In this document: in pieces, positions 17,399 to 25,231 of the stretch
Position numbering within the stretch: the stretch's first letter is position 1
Layout of the letters: every line of letters begins with the position of its first letter
Source: an uncultured Oscillospiraceae bacterium
GTDB taxonomy: Bacteria; Bacillota; Clostridia; Oscillospirales; Ruminococcaceae
Assembly: GCA_934448295.1 (NCBI GenBank)
Contig: CAKSEY010000015.1
Coordinates: 1 to 64,000 of the forward strand
Reading direction: 5' to 3'
Length of the DNA stretch: 64,000 bases
Program-made: the position numbers and the translations under genes
The notes under the pieces: model-generated
What the model was told of the DNA's origin: nothing
Database searches by the model: none
What the model saw: the letters and a program-made list of their open reading frames with translations, nothing else

Positions 17399-18103
17399 TT
17401 ATTCCGCGTGTGCCGCGGGCTCAACCAGCACCGGGTCAAAGCCAACGCTGTCAGCCGACACCAGCCGGTAATCTATGCCGTTCCTTACTCCGACCACCGC
17501 GCCCTTTATGCTTCCGCCGTGGAGGTGCGCGTAATAGCACCGCTTCACGCCGTAGCGCTGGAGCACGTCGGTAAGGTAAACATTTTCCTCCGCGCGGTAT
17601 ATCGGCGGATAATGTATGAAAGCTATCAGCTCGCCGCCGAGCTTCACAGCCTCCTTGACAGAAGCCTCAAGACGTCCCGCCTCGCGCAGAAGCACCTTCA
17701 TATCCGGGGTCTCGCCGTGCTCGCTTATCCAGCCCCGGGTGCCGCACAGCGCCATTCCCTCCACCAGATATGCGTTGTTGAACAGGAAGCTTATCGAATC
17801 AAACCCGCTGCTTTTCACAAAAGCGTTGAGCTTGTTCATCGTAGACCACCACAGGTCGTGGTTGCCCTTTACGAATATCTTCCTGCCCTTAAGCTGCGAA
17901 TGGATAAACTCCAGATCCCTGTAGCTTTCCTCCAGCTTCAGCGCCCAGGAGTGGTCGCCCAGGAGCAGCACGGTGTCCTCATCGGTTATCTTGCTGTTCC
18001 AGTTGCGCTCCAGACGCTCAACATGGTTGCCCCAGCCCGGGAATATATCCATCGGCTTGTCGGTGCCGAGCGATAAATGAAGGTCGCCTATTGTGTAAAG
18101 CAA
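17399..18103 (-). CDS. Calcineurin-like metallophosphoesterase
   Basis: 234 residues with the complete metal-binding set: GDLHLS, LLGDHSW, VKGNHDLWW, FIHYPP and HLHGG. A cytoplasmic phosphoesterase of the YkuE/Ser-Thr phosphatase-like type found in Clostridia; the substrate cannot be told from sequence. It lies 20 bp downstream of thrC and 44 bp upstream of tig. Confidence 0.85.
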   Translation of the reverse strand: MLYTIGDLHLSLGTDKPMDIFPGWGNHVERLERNWNSKITDEDTVLLLGDHSWALKLEESYRDLEFIHSQLKGRKIFVKGNHDLWWSTMNKLNAFVKSSGFDSISFLFNNAYLVEGMALCGTRGWISEHGETPDMKVLLREAGRLEASVKEAVKLGGELIAFIHYPPIYRAEENVYLTDVLQRYGVKRCYYAHLHGGSIKGAVVGVRNGIDYRLVSADSVGFDPVLVEPAAHAE

Positions 18104-18123
18104 CGTCAGCCTCCGTTCAGTTG

Positions 18124-19614
18124 TCAGGACTTAAGAAAATCGCATACGACTGCGGGCATTTCCTGCTTCTCTACGCAGCCGGTGAACCTGATCTCCTTGT
18201 TCTTGGTCGCCGCGAGGGGAGCGGGCATCTTTGTGCCGGTCTTTGCCTCGAGGTCGGCGATAGTCTGCCACTCGTCCTCGGAAACCTTGCCGCCCACTGC
18301 CTCGTAAACCGCGCCGCTGAACTTGTAGGGGTTAGCGGTGGAAGCGATAACGGTCTTGGTCTCGTCGCCGGTAGCCTTCTTATAATCTTCGTAAACCTTT
18401 ACCGCAACCGCAGTGTGGGTGTCGAGGAGATAGTTGTAGTTCTCAAACGTGGACTTTATCTCCGCCTTGGTCTCGTCATCATTGCAGCAGCCAGCCCAGA
18501 ACAGCTCGGCGATCTTAGCCTTTACATCGGCGGAGATCTCGTATCTGCCCTCGGACTTCAGCTTGCCGAACCAGTCGTTGATGACCGCGTCGCTGCCGCC
18601 GGAGAGGTGATACAGCAGGCGCTCCAGGTTGGAGGATATCAGGATATCCATTGACGGGGAAACAGTGGTGTAGAACTTTCTGTTCCTGTCGTACACGCCC
18701 GTGTTGATGAAATCAGTGAGCACGTTGTTGCTGTTGGAAGCGCAGATAAGCTTGTTTACCGGGATCCCCATCAGCTTTGCGTAGTACGCCGCAAGGATAT
18801 TGCCGAAGTTTCCGGTGGGAACGACAACGTTTATCTTCTCGCCGTACTCAATCTCCTTGTTCTTCAGGAGCTCAGCGTAGGTGGAAACATAGTAAACTAT
18901 CTGCGGCGCGAGTCTGCCCCAGTTGATGGAGTTCGCGCTGGACAGCAGTATATTGTTCGCAGCAAGCCTGTCTGCGATGGACTTATCAGTGAATATAGCC
19001 TTCACGCCGTTCTGGCAGTCGTCGAAGTTGCCCTTTACAGCGCATACGTTGACGTTCTTGCCCTCCTGGGTGGTCATCTGGCGCTTCTGCATCTTGCTTA
19101 CTCCGTCCTCGGGATAGAAAACGGAAATGCTTGTGCCGTCAACGTCCTTGAAGCCCTCCAGGGCAGCCTTTCCGGTATCGCCGGAGGTTGCCACGAGAAT
19201 CGCTATCTGCTTGCCGTCAACGGTCTTCTTCGCGGAAGTGGTCAGCAGATAAGGCAGAATCTGGAGCGCCATGTCCTTGAACGCGCAGGTCGGACCGTGC
19301 CACAGCTCCAGCACATATGTACCGGGGATTAGCTTCGCCAGCTCCGCTATGTTGTTGGAATCGAAGTTCCTGTCGTTGTAGGCAGAATCCACGCAGTGAC
19401 GTATCTCGTCAGCTGTGAAGTCCGTCAGCAGGCGGCTGAAAACCTCGAACGCCCTGTCGGCGTAGCTCATATCGCACATAGCAAGGATATCTTCCTTTGA
19501 AAGCTGCGGAATGCTCTCAGGAACGTACAGTCCGCCCTCGTCGGAAAGTCCCTTGGTGATAGCGTGCGCGCTGGTCACGTTAAGGGAAGAATTTCTAGTG
19601 CTTCTGTAATTCAT
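18124..19614 (-). CDS. thrC: Threonine synthase
   Basis: 496 residues, the long (class 1-like) form. PLP lysine in GPTCAFKDMALQ; phosphate-binding loop SGDTGKAALEGF; N-terminus YRSTRN and GLSDEGGLYVPE as in the family. Converts O-phosphohomoserine to threonine. ATG at 19614 follows AGGACGATAACT. It sits between yraN (29 bp upstream) and the phosphoesterase, with no other threonine genes nearby. Confidence 0.96.
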   Translation of the reverse strand: MNYRSTRNSSLNVTSAHAITKGLSDEGGLYVPESIPQLSKEDILAMCDMSYADRAFEVFSRLLTDFTADEIRHCVDSAYNDRNFDSNNIAELAKLIPGTYVLELWHGPTCAFKDMALQILPYLLTTSAKKTVDGKQIAILVATSGDTGKAALEGFKDVDGTSISVFYPEDGVSKMQKRQMTTQEGKNVNVCAVKGNFDDCQNGVKAIFTDKSIADRLAANNILLSSANSINWGRLAPQIVYYVSTYAELLKNKEIEYGEKINVVVPTGNFGNILAAYYAKLMGIPVNKLICASNSNNVLTDFINTGVYDRNRKFYTTVSPSMDILISSNLERLLYHLSGGSDAVINDWFGKLKSEGRYEISADVKAKIAELFWAGCCNDDETKAEIKSTFENYNYLLDTHTAVAVKVYEDYKKATGDETKTVIASTANPYKFSGAVYEAVGGKVSEDEWQTIADLEAKTGTKMPAPLAATKNKEIRFTGCVEKQEMPAVVCDFLKS

Positions 19615-19643
19615 AGTTATCGTCCTTTCATAGACTGAATAAG

Positions 19644-20027
19644 CTAATTGATTGTGTAAACTCCGTCCGCCGAAAACGCGTCCTCGCAGATGTCCACTGC
19701 GGCGACCCTCGGGGGCTCCCCCGCAAGAGTGACCTCAGCAATATCGTATCTCGGCTGGAGCCGCACATCGTTGTCTGAAAGCCACAGGTCTGCGGTGCGG
19801 ATTATCCTGACCTGCTTGCTGCGGTTGACAGCCTCAAGCCCGGACACCAGACTCCCGCGTTTTCTCGCCTTTACCTCGGTGAACACCACGAAACCGCCGC
19901 ACCTCGAGATGATGTCCACCTCGCCGCAGCGCCTGTGATAATTCCGGGCAAGTATCTCATGTCCACGCTGTTCAAGGAGCCTGCAAACCGCGTCCTCGCC
20001 CAGCTTACCCTTTTCCTGTCTGTCCAT
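19644..20027 (-). CDS. yraN: YraN/UPF0102-family nuclease-fold protein
   Basis: 127 residues. MDRQEKGKLGEDAVCRLLE, ILARNYHRRCGEVDII and FTEVKAR give the GE...E-V-D...E-V-K restriction-endonuclease-like core seen across UPF0102. The exact role is unsettled; neighbours in many genomes are rnhB and RNA or DNA processing genes, as here. The start overlaps the 3' end of rnhB by 23 bp. Confidence 0.9.
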   Translation of the reverse strand: MDRQEKGKLGEDAVCRLLEQRGHEILARNYHRRCGEVDIISRCGGFVVFTEVKARKRGSLVSGLEAVNRSKQVRIIRTADLWLSDNDVRLQPRYDIAEVTLAGEPPRVAAVDICEDAFSADGVYTIN

Positions 20028-20652
20028 CTTCCGCCTTCTTCGCGTAGTATTTCCTCAGGAAAAAAGGTCTGTGGATATCACACTGACCGTACTCGTCCAG
20101 CGCAGCGTAATGCGCCTTTGAGCCGTATCCCTTATTTTTCTCGAAGCCGTAGTGCGGATACTTCTCCGCCATCTGCTTCATGTATCTGTCCCTGGATACC
20201 TTGGCAAGGACCGAAGCCGCCGCAATGCTCGCCGATCTCGCGTCTCCCTTTACGATACTCCGCATGGGAGCGCCGATATTCGGGAGCATATTTCCATCGA
20301 CGATAACCAGCCCGGCGGTCATGCCGAGCCCGGCGTAAGCTCTTTCCATGGCGCGGAAATCAGCCTGGAGAATGTTTATCCTCTCGATCTCCTCCACGCT
20401 TGCAGTGGCAACGCACCAGGCCTTCGCCTTCGCGCATATCTCGTCGAACAGCCTTTCGCGCTTCTTTTCAGTGAGCTTCTTGCTGTCGTCGAGACCCTCG
20501 ATGAACACGCCCTCGTCAAAAATGACCGCAGCCGTGAACAGGTCGCCCGCCAAGGGACCCCTGCCCGCTTCGTCAATGCCGCAGATCACTCCGTGCTCAG
20601 CCCTGAGCCTGCTGTCGAAGCCGAACAGATCCCGTTCCTCCTCGTCAAACAT
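20005..20652 (-). CDS. rnhB: Ribonuclease HII
   Basis: About 215 residues. CGIDEAGRGPLAG carries the Asp-Glu pair, with DDSKKL and the later VVDGN and Asp-containing strands completing the active site; GSKAHY is the C-terminal signature. Cleaves RNA at ribonucleotide-DNA junctions. The open frame extends upstream into rbgA, but that part is unrelated to the family, so I start at the ATG at 20652 (MFDEEERDLFG), 16 bp after the rbgA stop. The ribosome site is weak, implying coupling to rbgA. Confidence 0.93.
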   Translation of the reverse strand: MFDEEERDLFGFDSRLRAEHGVICGIDEAGRGPLAGDLFTAAVIFDEGVFIEGLDDSKKLTEKKRERLFDEICAKAKAWCVATASVEEIERINILQADFRAMERAYAGLGMTAGLVIVDGNMLPNIGAPMRSIVKGDARSASIAAASVLAKVSRDRYMKQMAEKYPHYGFEKNKGYGSKAHYAALDEYGQCDIHRPFFLRKYYAKKAEDGQTGKG

Positions 20653-20668
20653 CGTGAGCTGCGCCGGT

Positions 20669-21517
20669 TCATCCGCCCGGCTTTTCAAGGGTGATCCTGC
20701 CAATCCTGCCACCTCTGTATTCGTCAAGAAGCGCCGCCGCAGCCCGCTCTGTGTCGGGTTCTCCGCCGGATACGAGCATTCCGCGCGACCTTGCGATATC
20801 ACAGAGGATATCGTCCTCGCCCTTCAGCTTATAGCGTGCGTTCAGCAGCTCCGGGTACTGCTCCCTGAGCAGCGCGCCCAGCGCCCTTGCCAGCGCTTCC
20901 GTGTCCATTACATCGTCTTTTATCGCACCGGTGAAAGCGAGCCGCTGAGCCGCCTGCTGGTCGTCGAACTTCGGCCATAGTATGCCCGGCATATCCAGAA
21001 GCTCCACGTCCCTGTCAATGGAGACCCACTGCTTTCCGCGTGTAACTCCCGGCTTGTCGCCCACCTTGGTTTTCTTTGTTTTCGCCATGCGGTTGATGAA
21101 CGAGCTTTTGCCAACGTTTGGTATTCCAACCACCATGAGCCGCAGCGCCTTGCCTATCATTCCGCGCTTTTTGCGGCGCTCGATAAGGTCGGCAAGCAGC
21201 AGCTTGACCTCCGGCAGAAAGCGGTTCAGCCCCTTTCCGCTACGGCAGTCGCAGGTAAGCACGCGAATGCCTTTTTTCTCGTAGTACTGCTTCCACAGCC
21301 TCGTGGCATTCTCGTCCGCGTAATCGCATTTGTTCATCAGCATGATGCGGGGCTTATCCTTTACCAGCTCGTCCAGGATCGGATTTCTGCTGCTTTCGGG
21401 TATGCGTGCGTCCGTGATCTCCACCACCGCGTCCACCATCTTCAGATCCGCTTCGATCATCCGCCTGGTCTTGGTCATGTGGCCGGGAAACCACTGGATA
21501 TTTCCTACATCATTCAT
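20669..21517 (-). CDS. rbgA: Ribosome biogenesis GTPase RbgA (YlqF)
   Basis: 282 residues with circularly permuted GTPase motifs: G4 NKCD near residue 62, G1 GIPNVGKSS, G2 GVTRGKQW, G3 LDMPGI. N-terminal IQWFPGHMTKTRRMIE is the YlqF signature. Needed for late 50S assembly. It overlaps lepB by 4 bp (ATGA) and lies in the familiar rplS-lepB-rbgA-rnhB order. Confidence 0.96.
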   Translation of the reverse strand: MNDVGNIQWFPGHMTKTRRMIEADLKMVDAVVEITDARIPESSRNPILDELVKDKPRIMLMNKCDYADENATRLWKQYYEKKGIRVLTCDCRSGKGLNRFLPEVKLLLADLIERRKKRGMIGKALRLMVVGIPNVGKSSFINRMAKTKKTKVGDKPGVTRGKQWVSIDRDVELLDMPGILWPKFDDQQAAQRLAFTGAIKDDVMDTEALARALGALLREQYPELLNARYKLKGEDDILCDIARSRGMLVSGGEPDTERAAAALLDEYRGGRIGRITLEKPGG

Positions 21518-22212
21518 AATAAAGTAAACTGGTCTATCGGGAACAGGCGAACGAACGCCTTTCCCATGATCAAATCTGTGTCAACGTCGCCGACGTACAT
21601 ACTGCGGCTGTCAAGCGAGTTGTTCCTGTTGTCGCCCATGACGAACACGCAGCCTTCCGGCACGGTGTGTTCCTCGCCGGTATGGCGGTCAAGGGAATTA
21701 TATGTCGGTGCCGCGATATAGTCCTCCTCCAGCAACTCGAAATCACTCTCGCCAGCTTTCTTGAGGTACACCTCGCCGTTGTCGAAATCAAACTTTATCG
21801 TGTCGCCCGCGAGAGCTATCACGCGCTTGATTATCGGCTCGCCGTACTTGTGTGTCACATAATTCGGAACCTTATCCGCCTGGATAACAACAATGTCGCC
21901 CCTTGCCGGAGTATAGAAGAAATTAGTCGAAATGACCCTGTCCTGATCCTGGAGCGTGTTGTTCATCGACTCGCCGTCAACGGTTATCGACCGGAACACG
22001 AACAGATTCAGCACGATCATCGCGAGAACGGCATACACAAGACTCCCCGCCCAGTCCATCGCATTTGCGAACGGCCTGTACGAAGCCTTTTCGATTTCAG
22101 AAGCAGCCTCCGCCGCCTTTTCCATCAGGGGGCGGTGGTCGGTATGCTTATTGCTCTCCGCCTGCGGCTTTTCAGTGCCGGACTTCTCTTCCAGATTCTC
22201 GTTATCGGACAT
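21514..22212 (-). CDS. lepB: Signal peptidase I
   Basis: 232 residues. A ~50-residue charged cytoplasmic tail precedes one membrane helix (VYAVLAMIVLNLFVF). Catalytic Ser82 in VDGESM and Lys129 in PIIKRVIALAGD, then GDNRNNSLDSR near the end. Cleaves Sec signal peptides, including those predicted on the surface proteins at both ends of this window. 79 bp downstream of rplS, separated by a hairpin. Confidence 0.96.
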   Translation of the reverse strand: MSDNENLEEKSGTEKPQAESNKHTDHRPLMEKAAEAASEIEKASYRPFANAMDWAGSLVYAVLAMIVLNLFVFRSITVDGESMNNTLQDQDRVISTNFFYTPARGDIVVIQADKVPNYVTHKYGEPIIKRVIALAGDTIKFDFDNGEVYLKKAGESDFELLEEDYIAAPTYNSLDRHTGEEHTVPEGCVFVMGDNRNNSLDSRSMYVGDVDTDLIMGKAFVRLFPIDQFTLL

Positions 22213-22237
22213 TGCACATACTCTTTCTCAGTATATC

Positions 22238-22270
22238 CACGTTAAGCCCCGCCGGAGCGGAGCGAACGTG
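22238..22270 (-). promoter_or_regulatory. Intergenic hairpin between rplS and lepB
   Basis: CACGTT pairs with AACGTG around a GC-rich inner stem (CCGC/GCGG). No T run follows on the minus strand, so it is more likely a partial attenuator or an RNA-processing hairpin that sets rplS above lepB than a full terminator. Confidence 0.45.
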
Positions 22271-22291
22271 AATAGGAAACCGGTTTGAAAA

Positions 22292-22633
22292 TCAAACCTT
22301 GGACTTGACCTTGGCAGCCTTACCAACTCTGTCGCGGAGGTAGTACAGCTTAGCTCTGCGAACCTTACCGTTTCTTACGACCTCTACCTTCTCAACGATC
22401 GGAGAATGTACCGGGAATACTCTCTCGATGCCAACGCCGTGAGCAACGCGTCTAACAGTGAAGGTCTCGTTGATGCCGCCGTGCTTCTTAGCGATAACGG
22501 TGCCCTCGAATACCTGGATACGGTACTTCTGACCCTCCTTGATCTTTACGTGAACCTTTACAAGGTCACCTACTTCGATCTGGGGTGCCTCAGCCTTCAT
22601 GCTGCCCTGCTCAATGAGTTTTAATGCGTCCAT
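22292..22633 (-). CDS. rplS: 50S ribosomal protein L19
   Basis: 113 residues, typical L19: GDLVKVHVKIKEG, RIQVFEGTVIAKKHGG, FTVRRVAHGVGIERVFPVHSP, RRAKLYYLRDRVGKAAK. ATG follows CAGGAGGAAAAAT. First gene of the operon through lepB, rbgA, rnhB and yraN, with a clear promoter and a ~165-base leader. Confidence 0.99.
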   Translation of the reverse strand: MDALKLIEQGSMKAEAPQIEVGDLVKVHVKIKEGQKYRIQVFEGTVIAKKHGGINETFTVRRVAHGVGIERVFPVHSPIVEKVEVVRNGKVRRAKLYYLRDRVGKAAKVKSKV

Positions 22634-22797
22634 ATTTTTCCTCCTGTTTTTCGGATATTCTTGATACCGACCTTTTCGAGCGAAATTCGCCAGGGTCTCT
22701 GCCCTGATATCAGCGGACTATCCGTCTTAATGTTTGGCTCTCGCCGCGCACTAACACACATTATCCTGCGAAAAGCAGAATAACGGATACTAAATGC
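22634..22797 (-). promoter_or_regulatory. Long 5' leader of rplS
   Basis: About 165 bases between the promoter and the rplS start with no convincing gene. L19 leaders in Firmicutes can carry an autoregulatory RNA, so this is a candidate; I could not match it to a specific consensus by eye. Confidence 0.35.
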
Positions 22798-22803
22798 TTT
22801 AAT

Positions 22804-22832
22804 ATTATAGCACCTTTCCACAAAAAAATCAA
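22804..22832 (-). promoter_or_regulatory. Promoter of rplS operon
   Basis: TTGATT (22832-22827), 17-base spacer, TATAAT (22809-22804) on the minus strand. Confidence 0.8.
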
Positions 22833-22853
22833 GTGCTTTTTTGATATATTTTC

Positions 22854-23951
22854 TTACAAATTCGCCCCAAATCCCAGATTTTTTATGTACAAATCGTTAA
22901 ACTCCCCCAATATCTGCTCTGTGACGTCCTCGGCTGAGGCGCACATTTCATGCAGCGCGGCGAGAGTTTCGGGGGAGGTCAGGCAGCTTATCAGCCCCTG
23001 TTCGCCCGGGCGGCGGCTCCAGCCATACCTGTCCGCAAGCCCCCGCGGAACTGCGCCAAGCTGCGCGGTCATGGCGGCTCCCTGCTCCGAGCCGAACGCC
23101 TCGCCGGAAATTATCACGCGCTCCGCACTGCCCACCGCCTTTCCGAACAGCTCCAGCGCCGCCCGGCAGGAAGCCTTGTCCGACTGCACCGCGCGGACGT
23201 CCGCCTGGGAAATGTACAGATCCTCGCCGATGTAAAACAGGTCGCGGTCGGTCATTATGCCGTCCGGGTCGAGGGCGCCGCAGTCCAGCATGAGCTTCAC
23301 CGCGCTCAGCGCCGCCGGCACGGATATTCCCGACGATTCACCGTCGCCGATAACGCTGTACGAGATCGTGCCGTCCTTTTCGCGGTCGAGGGTATCCACC
23401 GCGCCCTCCTCCAGCGGCATTCCGCTTTCTATCGCGGAGCCGTCAAAGCCGCCCGCCAGCGGGATATGCGCGTATTTCACCGAATCCCCCCGGCAGGAGA
23501 CAAGCCGCAGGCTCCCGGATACGTCGGCGCACAGCACATTTCTGCCATCAGAAACGGCCGAAGCAAGCGCCGCCGTGAAGTCCCCGCCCAGCGCCGAATT
23601 CATCATCGGAAGAACGGCAATTTCCGTATCCGGGTGGAGGAAAAGGTCGCCCGGGGTTATCTGTTCCTCCACCGCCATGGTGATGTCAGACGGAGCCGCA
23701 AACCCCACTCGCTTCACCACATTCCCGGGAGTTCCGCTGCCGCGCATAACCCGCTGTATCGCCAGCGCTATCGGCTCGGCGGCGTCTGCGGCGGTCAGTG
23801 CTCCGCCGTAGCTGACTGCCCGGGCGTACCGCCTGGAAAGTCCCATATCATAAAGCACCGCGCTCACAGAATGTCTTGTGATATAGCACGAAAGCGCCAT
23901 CTCATTGCTGCGCTCATTACGGTATTTTGCGAAAGCTGTTCCTTTGACCAT
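22854..23951 (-). CDS. ASKHA-fold protein resembling the C-terminal domain of RACE/RamA-type activators (DUF4445-like)
   Basis: 365 residues from the ATG at 23951, which follows GGAGG at 5 bases. Two actin-like lobes are suggested by LPMMNSALGGDFTAAL, NVLCADVSGSLRLV (phosphate-1-like), GGFDGSAIESGMP, and ERVIISGEAFGSEQ. The same pattern is seen in the ATPase part of reductive activators of corrinoid enzymes, but the N-terminal 2Fe-2S ferredoxin domain of those proteins is absent. Cofactor and partner are unknown. It starts right after the pyrB terminator, so it may depend on read-through. Confidence 0.65.
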   Translation of the reverse strand: MVKGTAFAKYRNERSNEMALSCYITRHSVSAVLYDMGLSRRYARAVSYGGALTAADAAEPIALAIQRVMRGSGTPGNVVKRVGFAAPSDITMAVEEQITPGDLFLHPDTEIAVLPMMNSALGGDFTAALASAVSDGRNVLCADVSGSLRLVSCRGDSVKYAHIPLAGGFDGSAIESGMPLEEGAVDTLDREKDGTISYSVIGDGESSGISVPAALSAVKLMLDCGALDPDGIMTDRDLFYIGEDLYISQADVRAVQSDKASCRAALELFGKAVGSAERVIISGEAFGSEQGAAMTAQLGAVPRGLADRYGWSRRPGEQGLISCLTSPETLAALHEMCASAEDVTEQILGEFNDLYIKNLGFGANL

Positions 23952-23970
23952 GTTTCCTCCATAACCAAAA

Positions 23971-23994
23971 GCCGCCCCTGTTTTTGGGGGCGGC
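23971..23994 (-). terminator. Terminator of pyrB
   Basis: GCCGCCCC/GGGGCGGC stem with a T-rich tail (TTTTGG) on the minus strand, 16 bp after the pyrB stop. Confidence 0.85.
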
Positions 23995-24010
23995 ACAGTT
24001 TATTTTACTT

Positions 24011-25093
24011 TCAGTCCATCAGCGTGCGCTCGTCGCAGTACTCGCAGACGAGCATATCGCCGTATTTCTTGAAGCTGTGCGGCAGATAGGTTTCGGTCTG
24101 CGTGATACACCTCGGATTTGAGCAGCGGCAGTTGCTATGGATGGTTCCCACCAGCAGCGGGTTCGCTTTAAGCTCGCCGTTCAGCGTCGTGAGAATTAAC
24201 GCCATTCTGACGAACATTCCGCACCTTGCCTGGCGGAAGTAAGCCGCGCGCGGGTCGTCGTCGATATCCACCTCTATCTCGTTCACCCTGGGCAGCGGGT
24301 GCATTACTATCATGTTCTTCTTTGCAAGCTGCATTTTTTCCCGGGTGAGAATATACACGCCCTTCTGCTTCTCGTATTCCTCGCGGCTCGCAAAACGTTC
24401 CTGCTGGATTCTCGTCATGTAAAGCATATCAAGCTCCGGGAGCGCCTCTTCTATGGTCGCGACCTCCTTGAACTCGCAGCCACGGGCGTTCAGCACGTCC
24501 TTTATGTACTGCGGCAGCGCCAGCGACGGCGTGGATATCAGGATGAACCTGTTGTTCTTGTAGCAGGAAAGCGCTTTCAGGATAGAGTGCACTGTTCTGC
24601 CGTACTTCAGGTCGCCGCAAAGCCCGATGGTCAGGTTGTCCAGCCTGCCAAGCTCTGTTTTCAGCGTGAGCAGGTCGGTGAGGGTCTGGGTCGGGTGGAG
24701 GTGCCCGCCGTCCCCGGCGTTGATCACCGGGCATTCAGCGGAAAGAGCCGCCGCCCTCGCTGAGCCCTCCTGGGTGTGGCGCATTACCAGAATATCGGAG
24801 TAGCTGCTCACTATCTTTATAGTATCCTTGAGATTCTCGCCTTTCGACACGGAGGAGTTGCTCGGGTTGTCAAAGCCGATAATGCTTCCGCCAAGGCGTA
24901 TCATAGCCGCCTGGAAGCTCATCTGGGTTCTTGTGGAAGGCTCGTAGAACAGCGTAGCCATTATCTTCCCACGGCATTTGTCAGCGTAGCTTTCCGGGCG
25001 GTGCATGATGTCCTCCGCAAGCTTGACTATCGCATTCCACTGGGAAACGCTGTAATCGTCCATATCTATGAGATGATTGAATCTCTGGTTCAA
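24011..25093 (-). CDS. pyrB: Aspartate carbamoyltransferase with C-terminal PyrI-like zinc segment
   Basis: 360 residues from TTG at 25093 (MNQRFNHLIDMDDYS), preceded by AGGAAAGGTG. Catalytic-chain motifs: FYEPSTRTQMSF, HTQEGSA, HLHPTQTLTDL, MTRIQQERF, MHPLPRVNEI. About 50 extra C-terminal residues include CRCSNPRC and later CEYCDE, with the spacing and ITQTE..LPHSF context of the zinc domain of the regulatory chain PyrI. The allosteric N-domain of PyrI is missing. This resembles PyrB-PyrI fusions of some anaerobes. Catalyses the first committed pyrimidine step; expressed alone from a strong promoter with its own terminator. Confidence 0.93.
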   Translation of the reverse strand: MNQRFNHLIDMDDYSVSQWNAIVKLAEDIMHRPESYADKCRGKIMATLFYEPSTRTQMSFQAAMIRLGGSIIGFDNPSNSSVSKGENLKDTIKIVSSYSDILVMRHTQEGSARAAALSAECPVINAGDGGHLHPTQTLTDLLTLKTELGRLDNLTIGLCGDLKYGRTVHSILKALSCYKNNRFILISTPSLALPQYIKDVLNARGCEFKEVATIEEALPELDMLYMTRIQQERFASREEYEKQKGVYILTREKMQLAKKNMIVMHPLPRVNEIEVDIDDDPRAAYFRQARCGMFVRMALILTTLNGELKANPLLVGTIHSNCRCSNPRCITQTETYLPHSFKKYGDMLVCEYCDERTLMD

Positions 25094-25124
25094 GTTTATC
25101 ACCTTTCCTGTACTATTTTTATAT

Positions 25125-25153
25125 ATTATATCACTTATGAGATTCTTTTTCAA
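25125..25153 (-). promoter_or_regulatory. Promoter of pyrB
   Basis: TTGAAA (25153-25148), 17-base spacer, TATAAT (25130-25125) on the minus strand. The -35 hexamer is itself an in-frame TTG for pyrB, which rules that TTG out as the start and supports the downstream TTG at 25093. Confidence 0.85.
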
Positions 25154-25193
25154 TATCTTTTTTCGACATATCAGATATTCATTTTTGGGGACA

Positions 25194-25222
25194 CAAAAAA
25201 GCGGTCCGGAAAACCGGACCGC
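25194..25222 (-). terminator. Terminator of the sodium-pump operon
   Basis: GCGGTCCGG, TTTT loop, CCGGACCGC, then six T on the minus strand. A very strong intrinsic terminator 9 bp after the beta-subunit stop. Confidence 0.92.
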
Positions 25223-25231
25223 TCAGTTTAT

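Noticed and set aside
22621..22821. 66-codon minus-strand frame upstream of rplS
   Set aside because: It includes the -10 region and lies in the rplS leader with no ribosome site; better explained as untranslated leader.
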